This document shows, in pieces, positions 7,964 to 16,005 of a stretch of DNA of 64,000 nucleotides. Location: the NCBI RefSeq assembly GCF_036924715.1, contig NZ_JAZHSB010000001.1, forward strand, positions 1,789,001-1,853,000, given 5' to 3'. The number at the start of each line of letters is the position of its first letter. The first letter of the stretch is position 1. Position numbers and translations under genes: made by a program. The notes beneath the pieces were generated by a model that saw only the letters and a program-made list of their open reading frames with translations, ran no database searches and was not told where the DNA came from. Source of the stretch: Bradyrhizobium sp. AZCC 1721 (lineage in GTDB: Bacteria; Pseudomonadota; Alphaproteobacteria; Rhizobiales; Xanthobacteraceae).

Positions 7964-7992
7964 AACGCCCGGTGACTTGGTCACCGGGCGTT
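7964..7992 (-). terminator. Hairpin terminator, best read for the minus-strand small gene
   Basis: Perfect 12-bp stem (AACGCCCGGTGA at 7964-7975 with its complement at 7981-7992) and a 5-base loop. In the minus direction the stem runs into TTTT, so it fits an intrinsic terminator for the 31-residue gene at 8018-8113. It may also stop transcripts arriving from the DUF2147 gene. Confidence 0.65.
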
Positions 7993-8017
7993 CGGGTCCA
8001 TTGTCTGGACGGGTAGT

Positions 8018-8113
8018 CTAGAACACGCCAAGTACAATCGCGCCGACGAAGGCAATTGCAACATACGCGGTTACAAGGCCAAGTCTGCTGACGAGAGGAC
8101 CTACGAAATCCAT
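8018..8113 (-). CDS. Putative 31-residue single-span membrane peptide
   Basis: ATG 8113 opens a 31-codon frame ending TAG, reading MDFVGPLVSRLGLVTAYVAI followed by AFVGAIVLGVF. Apart from the first ten residues it is one hydrophobic helix with small residues and a single Arg near the N-terminal end, as in known bacterial small membrane proteins. A GGGAG ribosome-like site is about 10 bases upstream, and an intrinsic terminator with a T run starts 26 bases after the stop. The frame is too short for standard gene calling. No function can be given. Confidence 0.55.
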   Translation of the reverse strand: MDFVGPLVSRLGLVTAYVAIAFVGAIVLGVF

Positions 8114-8304
8114 TGGGAAGGCTCCCTGGGTTCACGTCTGCCCGCACCTAACACTTAAGGTTAGCAAAACGTTCCCGGCCCAAAAAGTCAGCGCCGCTGT
8201 CCATCCAGGGCTCTCGACGGCCGGAAGCCCCGGCAACGTGGTAAAAAAATCGTTAAATCAACATGTTGAAGAGTCTTTAAATAAATTGGTTGAACGTGCG
8301 CGGG

Positions 8305-9570
8305 ATGACGCGCGGAGTTCGTTTGTATCTCGTCGGCTCCTTCGTCCTCGTCTCGCTAGCGGGTTGTGGCCGCGGATTTTTTCAGTCCGCCGAGCGCGAA
8401 CCGTGGCGTACCGAGGCCGAGATCGCTTGCCTGAAGTCCGGCGCGGTCAAAGAGAGCCCGGAGCTCGTCCGGATCGATCCGATCTCCGGTCCCGGCGTGT
8501 GCGGCGCGGAATATCCGCTGAAGGTGGCGGCGCTCGGCGAAAACAACACCTCTTTCGGCTTTGCCGACGAAAGCCTGCGGCCGCCCGCCAATATCGGTAA
8601 TCAGCCGCGCTGGCCGATCGCGCGCGCCCCGGCAGCGGCTCCGTCCCAAGGAAACTATTCCGGAAACTATTCCGGGAACTCTTCTGGGAGCTATTCTGGA
8701 AACTATCCGGATCCGGCGCCGCGCCAGCCGAACTATGCTGCGTCGTCGAACGGTCCGATCTCGCTCTCCGCACCGGGTGTTGCCTCGCAGCAGGATGATA
8801 TCGATCTGCCGCCCGAAGGCGTGCCGACGCCACACGGCGGCGGCTATGCGGCGCCACCGTCCTATCCACCGCGTGACCGTTATACCGCGCCGTCTCCTGC
8901 GCCGTATCCGCCGCCATCCTATCCGCCATCGCCGGCCGCGCCGCGGCTCGGGCCTCCGCAAGGCAATTCCGTCAGCGCCTTCGGTCAGGTCTCGATGAAG
9001 CCGGCGGCGACGCTGGCGTGTCCGATCGTCTCCGCGCTCGACCGCTGGCTCACCGATTCCGTGCAGCCGGCGGCGATGCGCTGGTTCGGCGTGCGCGTCG
9101 TCGAGATCAAGCAGATCTCGGCCTATTCCTGCCGCGGCATGAACGGCAATCCGCATGCGCATATTTCCGAGCACGCGTTCGGCAACGCGCTCGACATCGC
9201 AGCCTTCACGCTCGCCGACGGCAGGCGCATCACGGTCAAGGGCGGCTGGCGCGGCGTGCCGGAAGAGCAGGGCTTTCTGCGCGACGTGCAGGCGGCCGCC
9301 TGCCAGCAGTTCAACACCGTGCTGGCGCCGGGCTCCAACTCCCACCACGAGGATCACATTCACGTCGACCTGATGCGCCGTCCCTCGCGCCGCACCATCT
9401 GTCAGCCCGCCGCGGTATCAGGCGAACAGGTCGCCGCGCGCGCCCAGCGTAACCCTTACGCGTCACGCGATCCGTATTCGACGGGATCGCTCGGAGCCAA
9501 GAAATCGATCTCGCGCTGGTTCAGGGGCAACAGCAAGGTCAATGAGGAAGACGAGTACGAGGATCATTAG
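8305..9570 (+). CDS. Extensin-like C-terminal domain lipoprotein
   Basis: A 421-residue predicted lipoprotein: the signal sequence ends LVSLAGC, with Cys21 as the lipidation site. Next come a short conserved region (FQSAEREPWRTEAEIACL), a low-complexity Gly/Asn/Tyr/Ser and Pro-rich linker, and the extensin-like C-terminal domain from about residue 228. That domain has SAFGQVSMKPAATLACP, a catalytic-looking SEHAFGNALDIAAF and a HHEDHIHVDLM segment, matching the D-Ala-D-Ala carboxypeptidase (VanY/MepA-like) fold with His/Asp metal ligands. A murein-related hydrolytic role in the envelope is inferred. TTG 8290 is an alternative start; ATG 8305 gives the better lipoprotein signal. Confidence 0.85.
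   Translation: MTRGVRLYLVGSFVLVSLAGCGRGFFQSAEREPWRTEAEIACLKSGAVKESPELVRIDPISGPGVCGAEYPLKVAALGENNTSFGFADESLRPPANIGNQPRWPIARAPAAAPSQGNYSGNYSGNSSGSYSGNYPDPAPRQPNYAASSNGPISLSAPGVASQQDDIDLPPEGVPTPHGGGYAAPPSYPPRDRYTAPSPAPYPPPSYPPSPAAPRLGPPQGNSVSAFGQVSMKPAATLACPIVSALDRWLTDSVQPAAMRWFGVRVVEIKQISAYSCRGMNGNPHAHISEHAFGNALDIAAFTLADGRRITVKGGWRGVPEEQGFLRDVQAAACQQFNTVLAPGSNSHHEDHIHVDLMRRPSRRTICQPAAVSGEQVAARAQRNPYASRDPYSTGSLGAKKSISRWFRGNSKVNEEDEYEDH
8650..8709 (+). repeat. Five tandem 12-bp coding repeats
   Basis: Five consecutive 12-base units close to GGAAACTATTCC inside the extensin-like gene, coding for Gly-Asn-Tyr-Ser-like tetrapeptides. The first two units are identical and the other three are degenerate. 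The copy number could vary by slippage without frame loss. Confidence 0.8.
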
Positions 9571-9634
9571 AATTCGTCGCGTGCAGGAGCGATTTTCCGC
9601 TCTGGCTTCGATGGACGAAGACGGACGCGGCTAG

Positions 9635-10036
9635 CTAGACAATACGAATATCCGTCAATCGAAAATCGTTTCCCTTGCAAAGCAAGGGAACATTCATTTC
9701 CTTTGCCAGGGCGTATGAGAAGCAGTCTCCGTAGTTCAATGTTGCAGCATGGCCGGTGCCTTTTCCGAACCGTACGTGGGCTGAGCGGGCCGCACGCGCC
9801 TGTTCCTGCGTTACCGGTTCGATCCGGATTCCCGCCGCTTCAATGAAGTCATCCAGCCATCGCTCCGCCTTGTCCGGAGCGACCTTCTTCAGTCCGCGCA
9901 GCACAATCGAAGTCTCTACGACGTTGGCGGACGACATGATTGGATCATCGTCGGTAGCGATGCATCGAGCATAATGCGAGGCATCATCTTCCTGCCGGAA
10001 GATCGCAACGATTGCAGAGCTATCAATGACGATCAC
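9635..10036 (-). CDS. vapC: VapC-type PIN-domain ribonuclease toxin
   Basis: A 133-residue PIN-domain protein. The acidic catalytic residues are visible: Asp5 in MIVIDSSAI, Glu41 in NVVETSIVL, Asp104 in NYGDCFSYALA and Asp124 in KGNDF. VapC toxins cut specific tRNA or rRNA sites when freed from VapB. The start codon overlaps the stop of the antitoxin gene by 4 bases, so translation is coupled, as usual in this family. All active-site residues are intact, so the toxin is likely functional. Confidence 0.9.
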   Translation of the reverse strand: MIVIDSSAIVAIFRQEDDASHYARCIATDDDPIMSSANVVETSIVLRGLKKVAPDKAERWLDDFIEAAGIRIEPVTQEQARAARSAHVRFGKGTGHAATLNYGDCFSYALAKEMNVPLLCKGNDFRLTDIRIV

Positions 10037-10284
10037 GTTGGCAGGCCGTTTTCGTCGTATCCAAGAATCTCTTCAGGGCTTCGTCCACTGTCGGGTAAGG
10101 CCGCATATCGGCTGCCTATCTTCATCAGCCGTGCGGCGACATTGTCGGTGTTGCGCCGTCGACGCTCGCGAGCCAAACGTTCACGCAACGCCACGGTTAC
10201 AGCCGATGTAAGGTTCTCGCCCGTGAGCTGAGCCAATTCGGTAGCCAGCTTATGTGCTTCATCGTTCTTGATGTTCAGGTGCAT
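10033..10284 (-). CDS. vapB: VapB-type antitoxin
   Basis: An 83-residue antitoxin. The N-terminus (MHLNIKNDEAHKLATELAQL and then TSAVTVALRERL) is a ribbon-helix-helix-like DNA-binding region of the Rv0623/PSK-operon type. The C-terminal part (RYAALPDSGRSPEEILGYDE) is the toxin-binding tail with the common EILGYDE ending. ATG 10284 is chosen because GAGGCGG lies just upstream and the family start matches; longer upstream readings run through the promoter. It should bind VapC and repress its own promoter at 10303-10339. Confidence 0.88.
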   Translation of the reverse strand: MHLNIKNDEAHKLATELAQLTGENLTSAVTVALRERLARERRRRNTDNVAARLMKIGSRYAALPDSGRSPEEILGYDENGLPT

Positions 10285-10302
10285 AGCCGCCGCCTCATGT
10301 TG

Positions 10303-10331
10303 ATGGTAGAAATATATGGAAATTCTACCAT
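10303..10331. promoter_or_regulatory. vapBC operator
   Basis: Perfect inverted repeat with 9-bp arms: ATGGTAGAA at 10303-10311 and TTCTACCAT at 10323-10331, spacer 11. It covers the -10 element and spacer of the predicted vapBC promoter, the position expected for VapB autorepression. Confidence 0.65.
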
Positions 10332-10339
10332 TAGCGCAA
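10311..10339 (-). promoter_or_regulatory. Predicted vapBC promoter
   Basis: On the minus strand, TTGCGC (complement of 10334-10339), a 17-base spacer, then TATATT (complement of 10311-10316). This is a good housekeeping-sigma match, 27 bases before the vapB start. Confidence 0.55.
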
Positions 10340-10503
10340 GGGCCCGCGAAATCTACGGCATGGATGGGAAAGTGCTGCCGAATGTCGGCAAGATTTTCCG
10401 GTGCGGTGCCCCTTCCGAGAAAGAAGTCGCCAGCCTTATCAATCGTTTCCACGCTGGCATGGTGATTGCTTTCCCCTGAAACTACCAAGGGAAAGGTGTA
10501 TCC

Positions 10504-11187
10504 GTGATTACGAGTACAGCCAATGCCGGGAGCTATTTGCGCCTCGCGCAAGCATCTCCATCGAGGACGACATTGACGCCGGCAGATGCGTTGCCTGTGG
10601 CTGGTGCAGAAGCAAGCACGGCAGCAGGAAATGCGAAGCCAGGAATTCCAGTTTCAGCCGTCAAGGCGCTCGACATCTCGGGACTGAAGATCATGTCGGT
10701 CCAGGACAACCCCGAGCTTCGCGACCTGATGGCGACGAGTTGGCTAAGGATGCAAGCCGCTAACTCGACCATTGCAACTGACGTGCCCGATAATGCCCCG
10801 CAAAACATCTATGCGACCGTCAAGGTCAACGGCAAGGTCGTTGCGACCCTCTACAACGGCGGCCCCTCGGCGATGACGAACGAGGCCGCAGGAAGGGTTG
10901 GAGATCTGCAAGATCCTCCCGGCTTGAATGGCGGTCCCGATTTGGCGCAATGGCGTGCGGAGCGTATCGCAAAGGCTGTGGGCGGCACGGTCGAGAAGGC
11001 GTCCACCGCGATCGCGCAATCTGCATGGAAACCACGTCAGACGACGTCGACAGACTATACCCGCGCGCAACTGGACGCGGCCTTCGAAGCAATGATGGCG
11101 GAACGACAGACGGCCATCGCGCAGCGGTCTGCGGGCTATTCAACTCCCCACGAATCCTCCGGCGGTTATACGGACTTCAATGCCTGA
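10504..11187 (+). CDS. Uncharacterised protein
   Basis: A 227-residue protein I do not recognise. GTG 10504 is supported by GGGAAAGG 7 bases upstream. The first 50 residues are Ala/Thr/Pro-rich and low in structure. A central segment (IYATVKVNGKVVATLYNGGP) looks like two short beta strands, and the C-terminal third is predicted helical and charged (YTRAQLDAAFEAMMAERQTA). There is no signal peptide or membrane segment. It is divergent from vapBC and convergent with the molybdenum hydroxylase operon. The Ala-rich flexible N-terminus with a compact core resembles small flagellar or export-linked proteins of this genus, but that is only an impression. Confidence 0.6.
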   Translation: MITSTANAGSYLRLAQASPSRTTLTPADALPVAGAEASTAAGNAKPGIPVSAVKALDISGLKIMSVQDNPELRDLMATSWLRMQAANSTIATDVPDNAPQNIYATVKVNGKVVATLYNGGPSAMTNEAAGRVGDLQDPPGLNGGPDLAQWRAERIAKAVGGTVEKASTAIAQSAWKPRQTTSTDYTRAQLDAAFEAMMAERQTAIAQRSAGYSTPHESSGGYTDFNA

Positions 11188-11224
11188 GGCTCCTCAATCC
11201 GTCATAAATGAGCGCATGCCAAAA

Positions 11225-12148
11225 TTACCCAGCCAGCCGCTCCAGCAGATCCTGCACGACGCCCTTCAGCAGATCGAGTTTGTATCCTGTCATCGGCAAC
11301 GGCTTTGCACCTGACGTCGCTCGTTCTGCGGCAACGGCAATCGCTGCTACATTGGCCCGCTTCCCCTGCACCGCCGCTTCCGCAGCCGCAAGCCGCAGCG
11401 GCACCGGGGCGATGCCGCCGGCGGCTAGGCGAACGAACTGGAATGCGCCGTCCTTGACCACGGCGCGGGCGCAGACTTCGACCAGCGGCCATTCGGCATG
11501 GGTGCGGCTGATCGCGCGCTTGTAGAGCGCGCGCTCGCCTTGCAGCGGCGAGGGAAGTGCGACGCTCCTAATCATCTCGCCCGGCTGCAGCGCGTTGTCG
11601 GCGGTACCGTTGGAGCCGTCGCCGAGGAGGTCTCCCATTGTCAGGGAGCTCCGCTGGTCGGTCATCACTTTCGCTTCATACGCAAGCAGTGCCGCGGCCA
11701 TGGTCGAGGGATGCGGCGCCACGCAGGGGCCGAGGTCGAACGCGACGTGGTAGAGATGATTGCCGGACCGCGCGGGACAATCCGGTCCGCCCTTCCTGAG
11801 ACAGGCGATGTGCGGATTGCGAAAATACCAGCAGCGCGAACGTTGCGCGAGATTGCCGCCGAGGGTGGCGAAGTGACGGACCTGCGGCGTCGCCAAGCCT
11901 TGCGCGGATGCGGCGATGCCCGGATACGCCGCGGCGAGGCGTGCATCGGCCGCGATGGCGGCAATGGTGGTGAAGGCCCCGAGGCGCACACTGCCATCGG
12001 TGTCCCAATGCATCCCGATCATGTCGGGTGCGGCGGCAATATCGATCAACGGCCCCGTCGAGACGCCGCTGCGGCGCCGCTCGGAGAGGTCGGTGCCGGC
12101 GGCGCGGAATTCGCCGGCTTGCGTGGTGGTCATGGCTGTCGGTATCAT
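11225..12148 (-). CDS. FAD-binding subunit of molybdenum hydroxylase, with Cys-rich insert
   Basis: A 307-residue medium (CoxM/YagS-like) subunit that passes electrons between FAD and the iron-sulfur clusters. The FAD motif is RAAGTDLSERRR near residue 16, so the usual 20-30 residues before it are short. ATPQVRHFATLGGNLAQ is the second FAD motif. It is followed by the insert SRCWYFRNPHIACLRKGGPD with a further CPA, a cysteine pattern like the [4Fe-4S] insert of PaoB and 4-hydroxybenzoyl-CoA reductase. The CO dehydrogenase flavoprotein C-terminal domain follows. The start overlaps the stop of the large subunit by 4 bases. Substrate unknown; an aldehyde or N-heterocycle is likely. Confidence 0.85.
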   Translation of the reverse strand: MIPTAMTTTQAGEFRAAGTDLSERRRSGVSTGPLIDIAAAPDMIGMHWDTDGSVRLGAFTTIAAIAADARLAAAYPGIAASAQGLATPQVRHFATLGGNLAQRSRCWYFRNPHIACLRKGGPDCPARSGNHLYHVAFDLGPCVAPHPSTMAAALLAYEAKVMTDQRSSLTMGDLLGDGSNGTADNALQPGEMIRSVALPSPLQGERALYKRAISRTHAEWPLVEVCARAVVKDGAFQFVRLAAGGIAPVPLRLAAAEAAVQGKRANVAAIAVAAERATSGAKPLPMTGYKLDLLKGVVQDLLERLAG

Positions 12149-14837
12149 GCGGCGGCCCTCCCTTTGAGCGCGGCGACGAGACGGTCGGGGCGGATCGGCA
12201 TTTCGGTCAGCCGAACGCCGGTCGCGTGGTGAATGGCATTGGCGACCGCGGGCGAGGTCGGCACGGTTGCGACCTCGCCGATGCCGACACTGCCGCCGAG
12301 CACATGATCGAATCCGCGCTGGTCGAAATGCACGTCGATGATGGGCGTGTCCGCGATCCCGGGAATACGATAGTCCTCCATGCCGCCGCTAAGCACGTCG
12401 CCGGTGCGGGAATCGACCTCGCGTGCTTCATAGAGCGCGTAGCCGATGCCTTGAATGACGGCGCCAGTGGCCTGGCTTCGCGCCAGCGCCGGCGCCACGA
12501 TCTTGCCGACCGCGATGCCGGTATGAACGTTGACGACGCTGACATGGCCGAGCCAGGTATCGATTTCGACTTCGACAACCTGCACCGAGCTCGGCATGCC
12601 GGCACCGATAGCAAGATTGGAAAAGCGCCGCATCATCCAGCCGAAGATCCACCCCATGAAGCCGGCCTGCTTGAGCGGCGACTGGATGCCCGGCGCCATC
12701 TGCCTGGAGTCTTCCGGCCGCACACCTGATGCGGAGAGGTCGGGCGAGGCCGCGAGCATTTCGCGCCATGGCGCGTTGGAGCCGGGGACCGGTCGCCGTT
12801 TTGCGTTCTGCTGGATCGCGGCTTTCAATTGCTCGATGGCGAGCAGCATCGGTGGGATCACCGAAGCCGTGACCCGGCTGCCTCCCGAGCCCGGCCCTTC
12901 CGGCAGCTTTGAATCGCCGATCCGGACCTCGACCTCATGCGGCTCCAGCCCGAACTCGCGTGCGAGCGCATTGGCGATCACGGTGCGGGTGTGCCGGTGC
13001 CGATATCCTGCGTCGCGGTGCTCGCTATTAGACGCCCGCCCTTCACGGCTACCTCGACCTTGGAGCCGGGCTGCCACAGATAGAGCCAGTAGCCGGTAGC
13101 GACGCCGACGCCGCGGCGATAACGGCCGCTTTGTGCGGCGACCGGCTTGCGGTTGCGCCAGACCTCCAGGTTTGAGGCCCAATCGTACAGCCGTTGACGG
13201 TTAGGATCGGGATCCCAGCGTTTGCGCAGCGCAATCGGATCAATATTCATGCGCACCGCCGCTTCATCGATCGCCTGCTCCAGCGCAAACGCCATCGGCG
13301 GCCCGCCGGGGCCGCGGAAGGGAGCGCCAGCCGGCAAATTGCTGATGACGTCGAAATCGGCGAGCTCCTTTCCTTCCGCCGGATAAATCAGGCGCGCCAG
13401 TGCCGCGATGGTTGAATTGGTTGCAGCTCCTGTATCGGCATAAGCGGCGAACGAAAGCGCTTTCAATTCGCCCTGCTCCGACGGCAGCAGTGCGATCTTC
13501 ATCTCCGCCGCCGGTCGATAGCCGGTGACCGAAAGCTCCTCGTGCCGATCGTAGGCGACGCGCACCGGCGCCTTGGCCTCGCGCGCCAGCTCGATCGCGG
13601 TGGTGGTTTCCACGCCAAGCGCAGCCTTCGAACCAAAGCCGCCGCCGACATGGTCGGCAATCACGCGCACCTTGTCGTGGTCGAGCTTGTAGCGCTTGGC
13701 GATCAGCTCCATCAGGTGAAACACCGCTTGGGTCGAGACATGCACGGTGAGACGGTCGCCGTCGAAACGCGCGACCGCCGCATGCGGCTCGAGGCAGGCA
13801 TGCTGTTGCGTGCCGGTGCGGAAGGTGCCCTCCACCAGCAGCGGGTTGTTCGCGGAGCGCGCGCTGTCGATCCAGCTTCGCACCTTCTTCGGCTTCTTGG
13901 AGAACGCCGCCGAGGGACCGCGGATGTTGCCTTTCCAGGAAGCCGGCGCACCGCCGCCTTCGGAGACGTTGCCGGCCTTCTTGCGCGCGGATTTTTCGAA
14001 CACGACAGGCGCATCGGCCCTGCGCGCTTCATCGAGCCCGATCACCGACGGCAGGCGTTCGCTTACGAGCTTGATGGCAGCGATGGCGGCCAGCGCCGTC
14101 TTGCGATCTCTGGCCGCGACTGCGGCGATCGGTTCGCCGACGAAGCGAACGATGCGGTCGTCGCCGAGCAGCGAGATCGCTGCGCTCACACCCGGCATGG
14201 CGCGCGCGGCGGTGAGATCGATTTCACCGATGCGCGCATGCGCAAATGGCGAGCGCAGGATCACGCCTTCGAGCTGGCCGTCATGATGGATGTCGACGGT
14301 ATACTTCGCCGACCCCGTCACCTTGTCGCGCGCTTCCATGCGCGGCGGAACGAACTCCTCGCCGTCGAAGCGGCCGGCGCAGGCGTCCGCCACGGCGCGG
14401 AAGATGCCGTCATAGGCGCCGCAGCGGCAGAGATGCCCCGACAGCGCCGCGCCGATTTCCTCGCGCGAGGGCACCGCCGTTCCCTTGGCCGCACGCCATG
14501 AATCATGAAACGCCGCGGCCTCGACGATGAAGCCCGGCGTGCAGAAGCCGCATTGCAGGGCGTCGTGCGCCATGAAGGCCTTCTGTACCGGGTGAAGTTT
14601 TTCCGCGCCGATGCCTTCGACCGTGGTCACGTTTCGATCCGCGGCGGTGCGCGCCGGCATCAGGCAACTCACGGCAGGCCCGCCGTCGACCAGCACCGTA
14701 CAGGCGCCGCAGACGCCGGCCCCGCAGACGAGCTTGGTGCCGGTGAGGTCGAGCGCGTCGCGCACGACGTCGACCAGCAGCGCATCGGGATCGTCGGGGA
14801 GGGAAGCGAGCTTGCCGTTGATCGTCATGGTGCTCAT
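12145..14837 (-). pseudogene. Fused [2Fe-2S]/molybdopterin hydroxylase subunit, frameshifted
   Basis: One gene joins the ferredoxin-like small subunit (residues 1-165) to the molybdopterin large subunit. Cys38, 43, 46 and 58 bind one [2Fe-2S] cluster, and Cys96, 99, 137 and 139 the other. Large-subunit motifs include QHACLEPHAAVA, GGGFGSKAALGVE and PFRGPGGPP. The reading frame breaks at about 12988-12996: the first frame reads TATQDIGTGT, then PAP and stop (12978), while the expected continuation RTVIANALAREFG to the stop at 12145 is in another frame. Removing two bases at the GTGT run restores QDIGTGTRTVIA and an 896-residue product. It is either a true mutation, giving a truncated 619-residue protein, or a sequencing error. 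Both gene ends overlap neighbours by 4 bases (ATGA). Confidence 0.85.
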
Positions 14838-15490
14838 CTGCGATCTCCAGGTTTGCGGGCGGATTTCTTGACTGGCTTCTGCTTGGCCGTGCGCGGTTTC
14901 GCCGGGCCGAGGGCGCCGGCGATCAGCGTGCGCAGCATGATTTCCAGATCCTTCAGGAAGGCATCGGCCGGCTGCATCGCGGGGTAGGCGGATTTGGTGC
15001 CGTTGACCGCCATCTCCACGCATCGCGCAAGCTCGCGCGGCGTCATGCCGGCGTGGAGAACGAGGCCCTGCTTGCGGCAAACGCGTGTGATCGTCGCGGC
15101 GAGCTGATCCGCATAGGCGGCTGCATATTTCTGATAGAGGTCGCGCGCCTGCAGGAGATGTTCGGAGAACAATTCCTCGACATGCGGCGAGCCGTCGAGC
15201 GAAGCGGCCAATTGCCCGAGCTTAGCGGAGACCGATGCGACGAGAATATCGGCGAGGCTGCCGCCTTGCTTCTCGGCGGCGCCGGCCGCGGCGATTTCGG
15301 CGGCGAGCGCTTCCTCATGCAGCCGTTCGATGACGGCGCGAAACAGCGCTTCCTTGGATTTGAAATGATGGTAGAGCGCCTGCCGCGTCAGCCCGGCGGC
15401 GTCCGCCGCCTGTTCGATTGAGGAGCGCCGAAAACCGTGCCGGCGAAACACCAGCATCGCGGCATCGAGAATGCGGGTACGGGCGCTCAT
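14834..15490 (-). CDS. TetR-family regulator of the molybdenum hydroxylase operon
   Basis: A 218-residue repressor-type regulator. The N-terminal helix-turn-helix is clear (RILDAAMLVFRRHGFRRSSI, then AGLTRQALYHHFKSKEALF, about residues 6-50). The C-terminal ligand-binding part is mostly helical and ends in a Lys/Arg/Pro-rich tail. Its stop overlaps the start of the fused hydroxylase subunit by 4 bases, so it is the first gene of that operon and probably controls it together with itself. Candidate operator palindromes lie just upstream, at 15488-15527. The ligand is probably the hydroxylase substrate or product, by inference. Confidence 0.87.
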   Translation of the reverse strand: MSARTRILDAAMLVFRRHGFRRSSIEQAADAAGLTRQALYHHFKSKEALFRAVIERLHEEALAAEIAAAGAAEKQGGSLADILVASVSAKLGQLAASLDGSPHVEELFSEHLLQARDLYQKYAAAYADQLAATITRVCRKQGLVLHAGMTPRELARCVEMAVNGTKSAYPAMQPADAFLKDLEIMLRTLIAGALGPAKPRTAKQKPVKKSARKPGDRR

Positions 15491-15527
15491 TTGACGATTT
15501 TGACAAAAATAGGAGAAGTGTCAAATG
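15488..15527. promoter_or_regulatory. Candidate operator for the TetR-led operon
   Basis: An inverted repeat, CATTTGAC at 15488-15495 and GTCAAATG at 15520-15527, encloses the small palindrome TTTTGACAAAA. It overlaps the start codon of the TetR gene and the region just before it. This position suits autorepression. No binding data exist. Confidence 0.4.
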
Positions 15528-16005
15528 ACGAGATCGCGAACGGGGATCGGTACCGCGACGGCCAGCGTGATGTCACTGATAGGATGGCACTTTATGGGTC
15601 CGGCAGTCGTACGGTCCCCTTATGGATCTCATTCCAGCCTCGCCGAAGAGCAGCCGTCGATTGCAGTTTTGGTTTCCGGGGGATTTGTTTCTTCCCGGTT
15701 CCTTACCAATCTCCGCTGCGCCGTCGGTCGCTTCGGATGGTCTTTCGGGCATTGGTCCAGCAATCGATCTCTTGTCGTTACGGGCTCCACCATGCGCGCG
15801 TAATCACGCGTCGCGCGCCACTACAACTGTCGCGCGTTCATTTAGATCAATACCAATCCTAATTTCGGTTTGATGATCGCCAGTCGAACCCGTTTGGAGA
15901 AATACTAATTCTAAACGCGTGATTGACGCGCCGTGTATCCTTCGCGCACTTCATCACTGTGGTCACGCTTGTTACTGGTCCCGCGCAAAGCGATGAGGAC
16001 TGGAA
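15528..16005. other. Intergenic control region before the TonB receptor
   Basis: About 480 bases with no convincing gene. A 92-codon frame starting at 15525 has unlikely composition and was rejected. The last 150 bases are A+T-richer and hold the imperfect inverted repeat described separately at 15892-15916. The receptor's promoter is probably there, but no clear -35/-10 pair was identified. Confidence 0.6.
15892..15916. promoter_or_regulatory. Possible iron-control site upstream of the TonB receptor
   Basis: Imperfect inverted repeat GTTTGGA-N11-TCTAAAC (one mismatch in 7), 90 bases before the receptor gene. The TTTGGA/TCTAAA half-sites recall Irr-type iron control elements of Bradyrhizobium. 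The match is by eye only. Confidence 0.3.

Noticed and set aside
15525..15803. A 92-codon frame with AGGAG 10 bases upstream, divergent from the TetR gene
   Set aside because: The translation has random-looking composition (many Ser, Trp and Arg with no fold pattern) and lies in a region expected to be regulatory.
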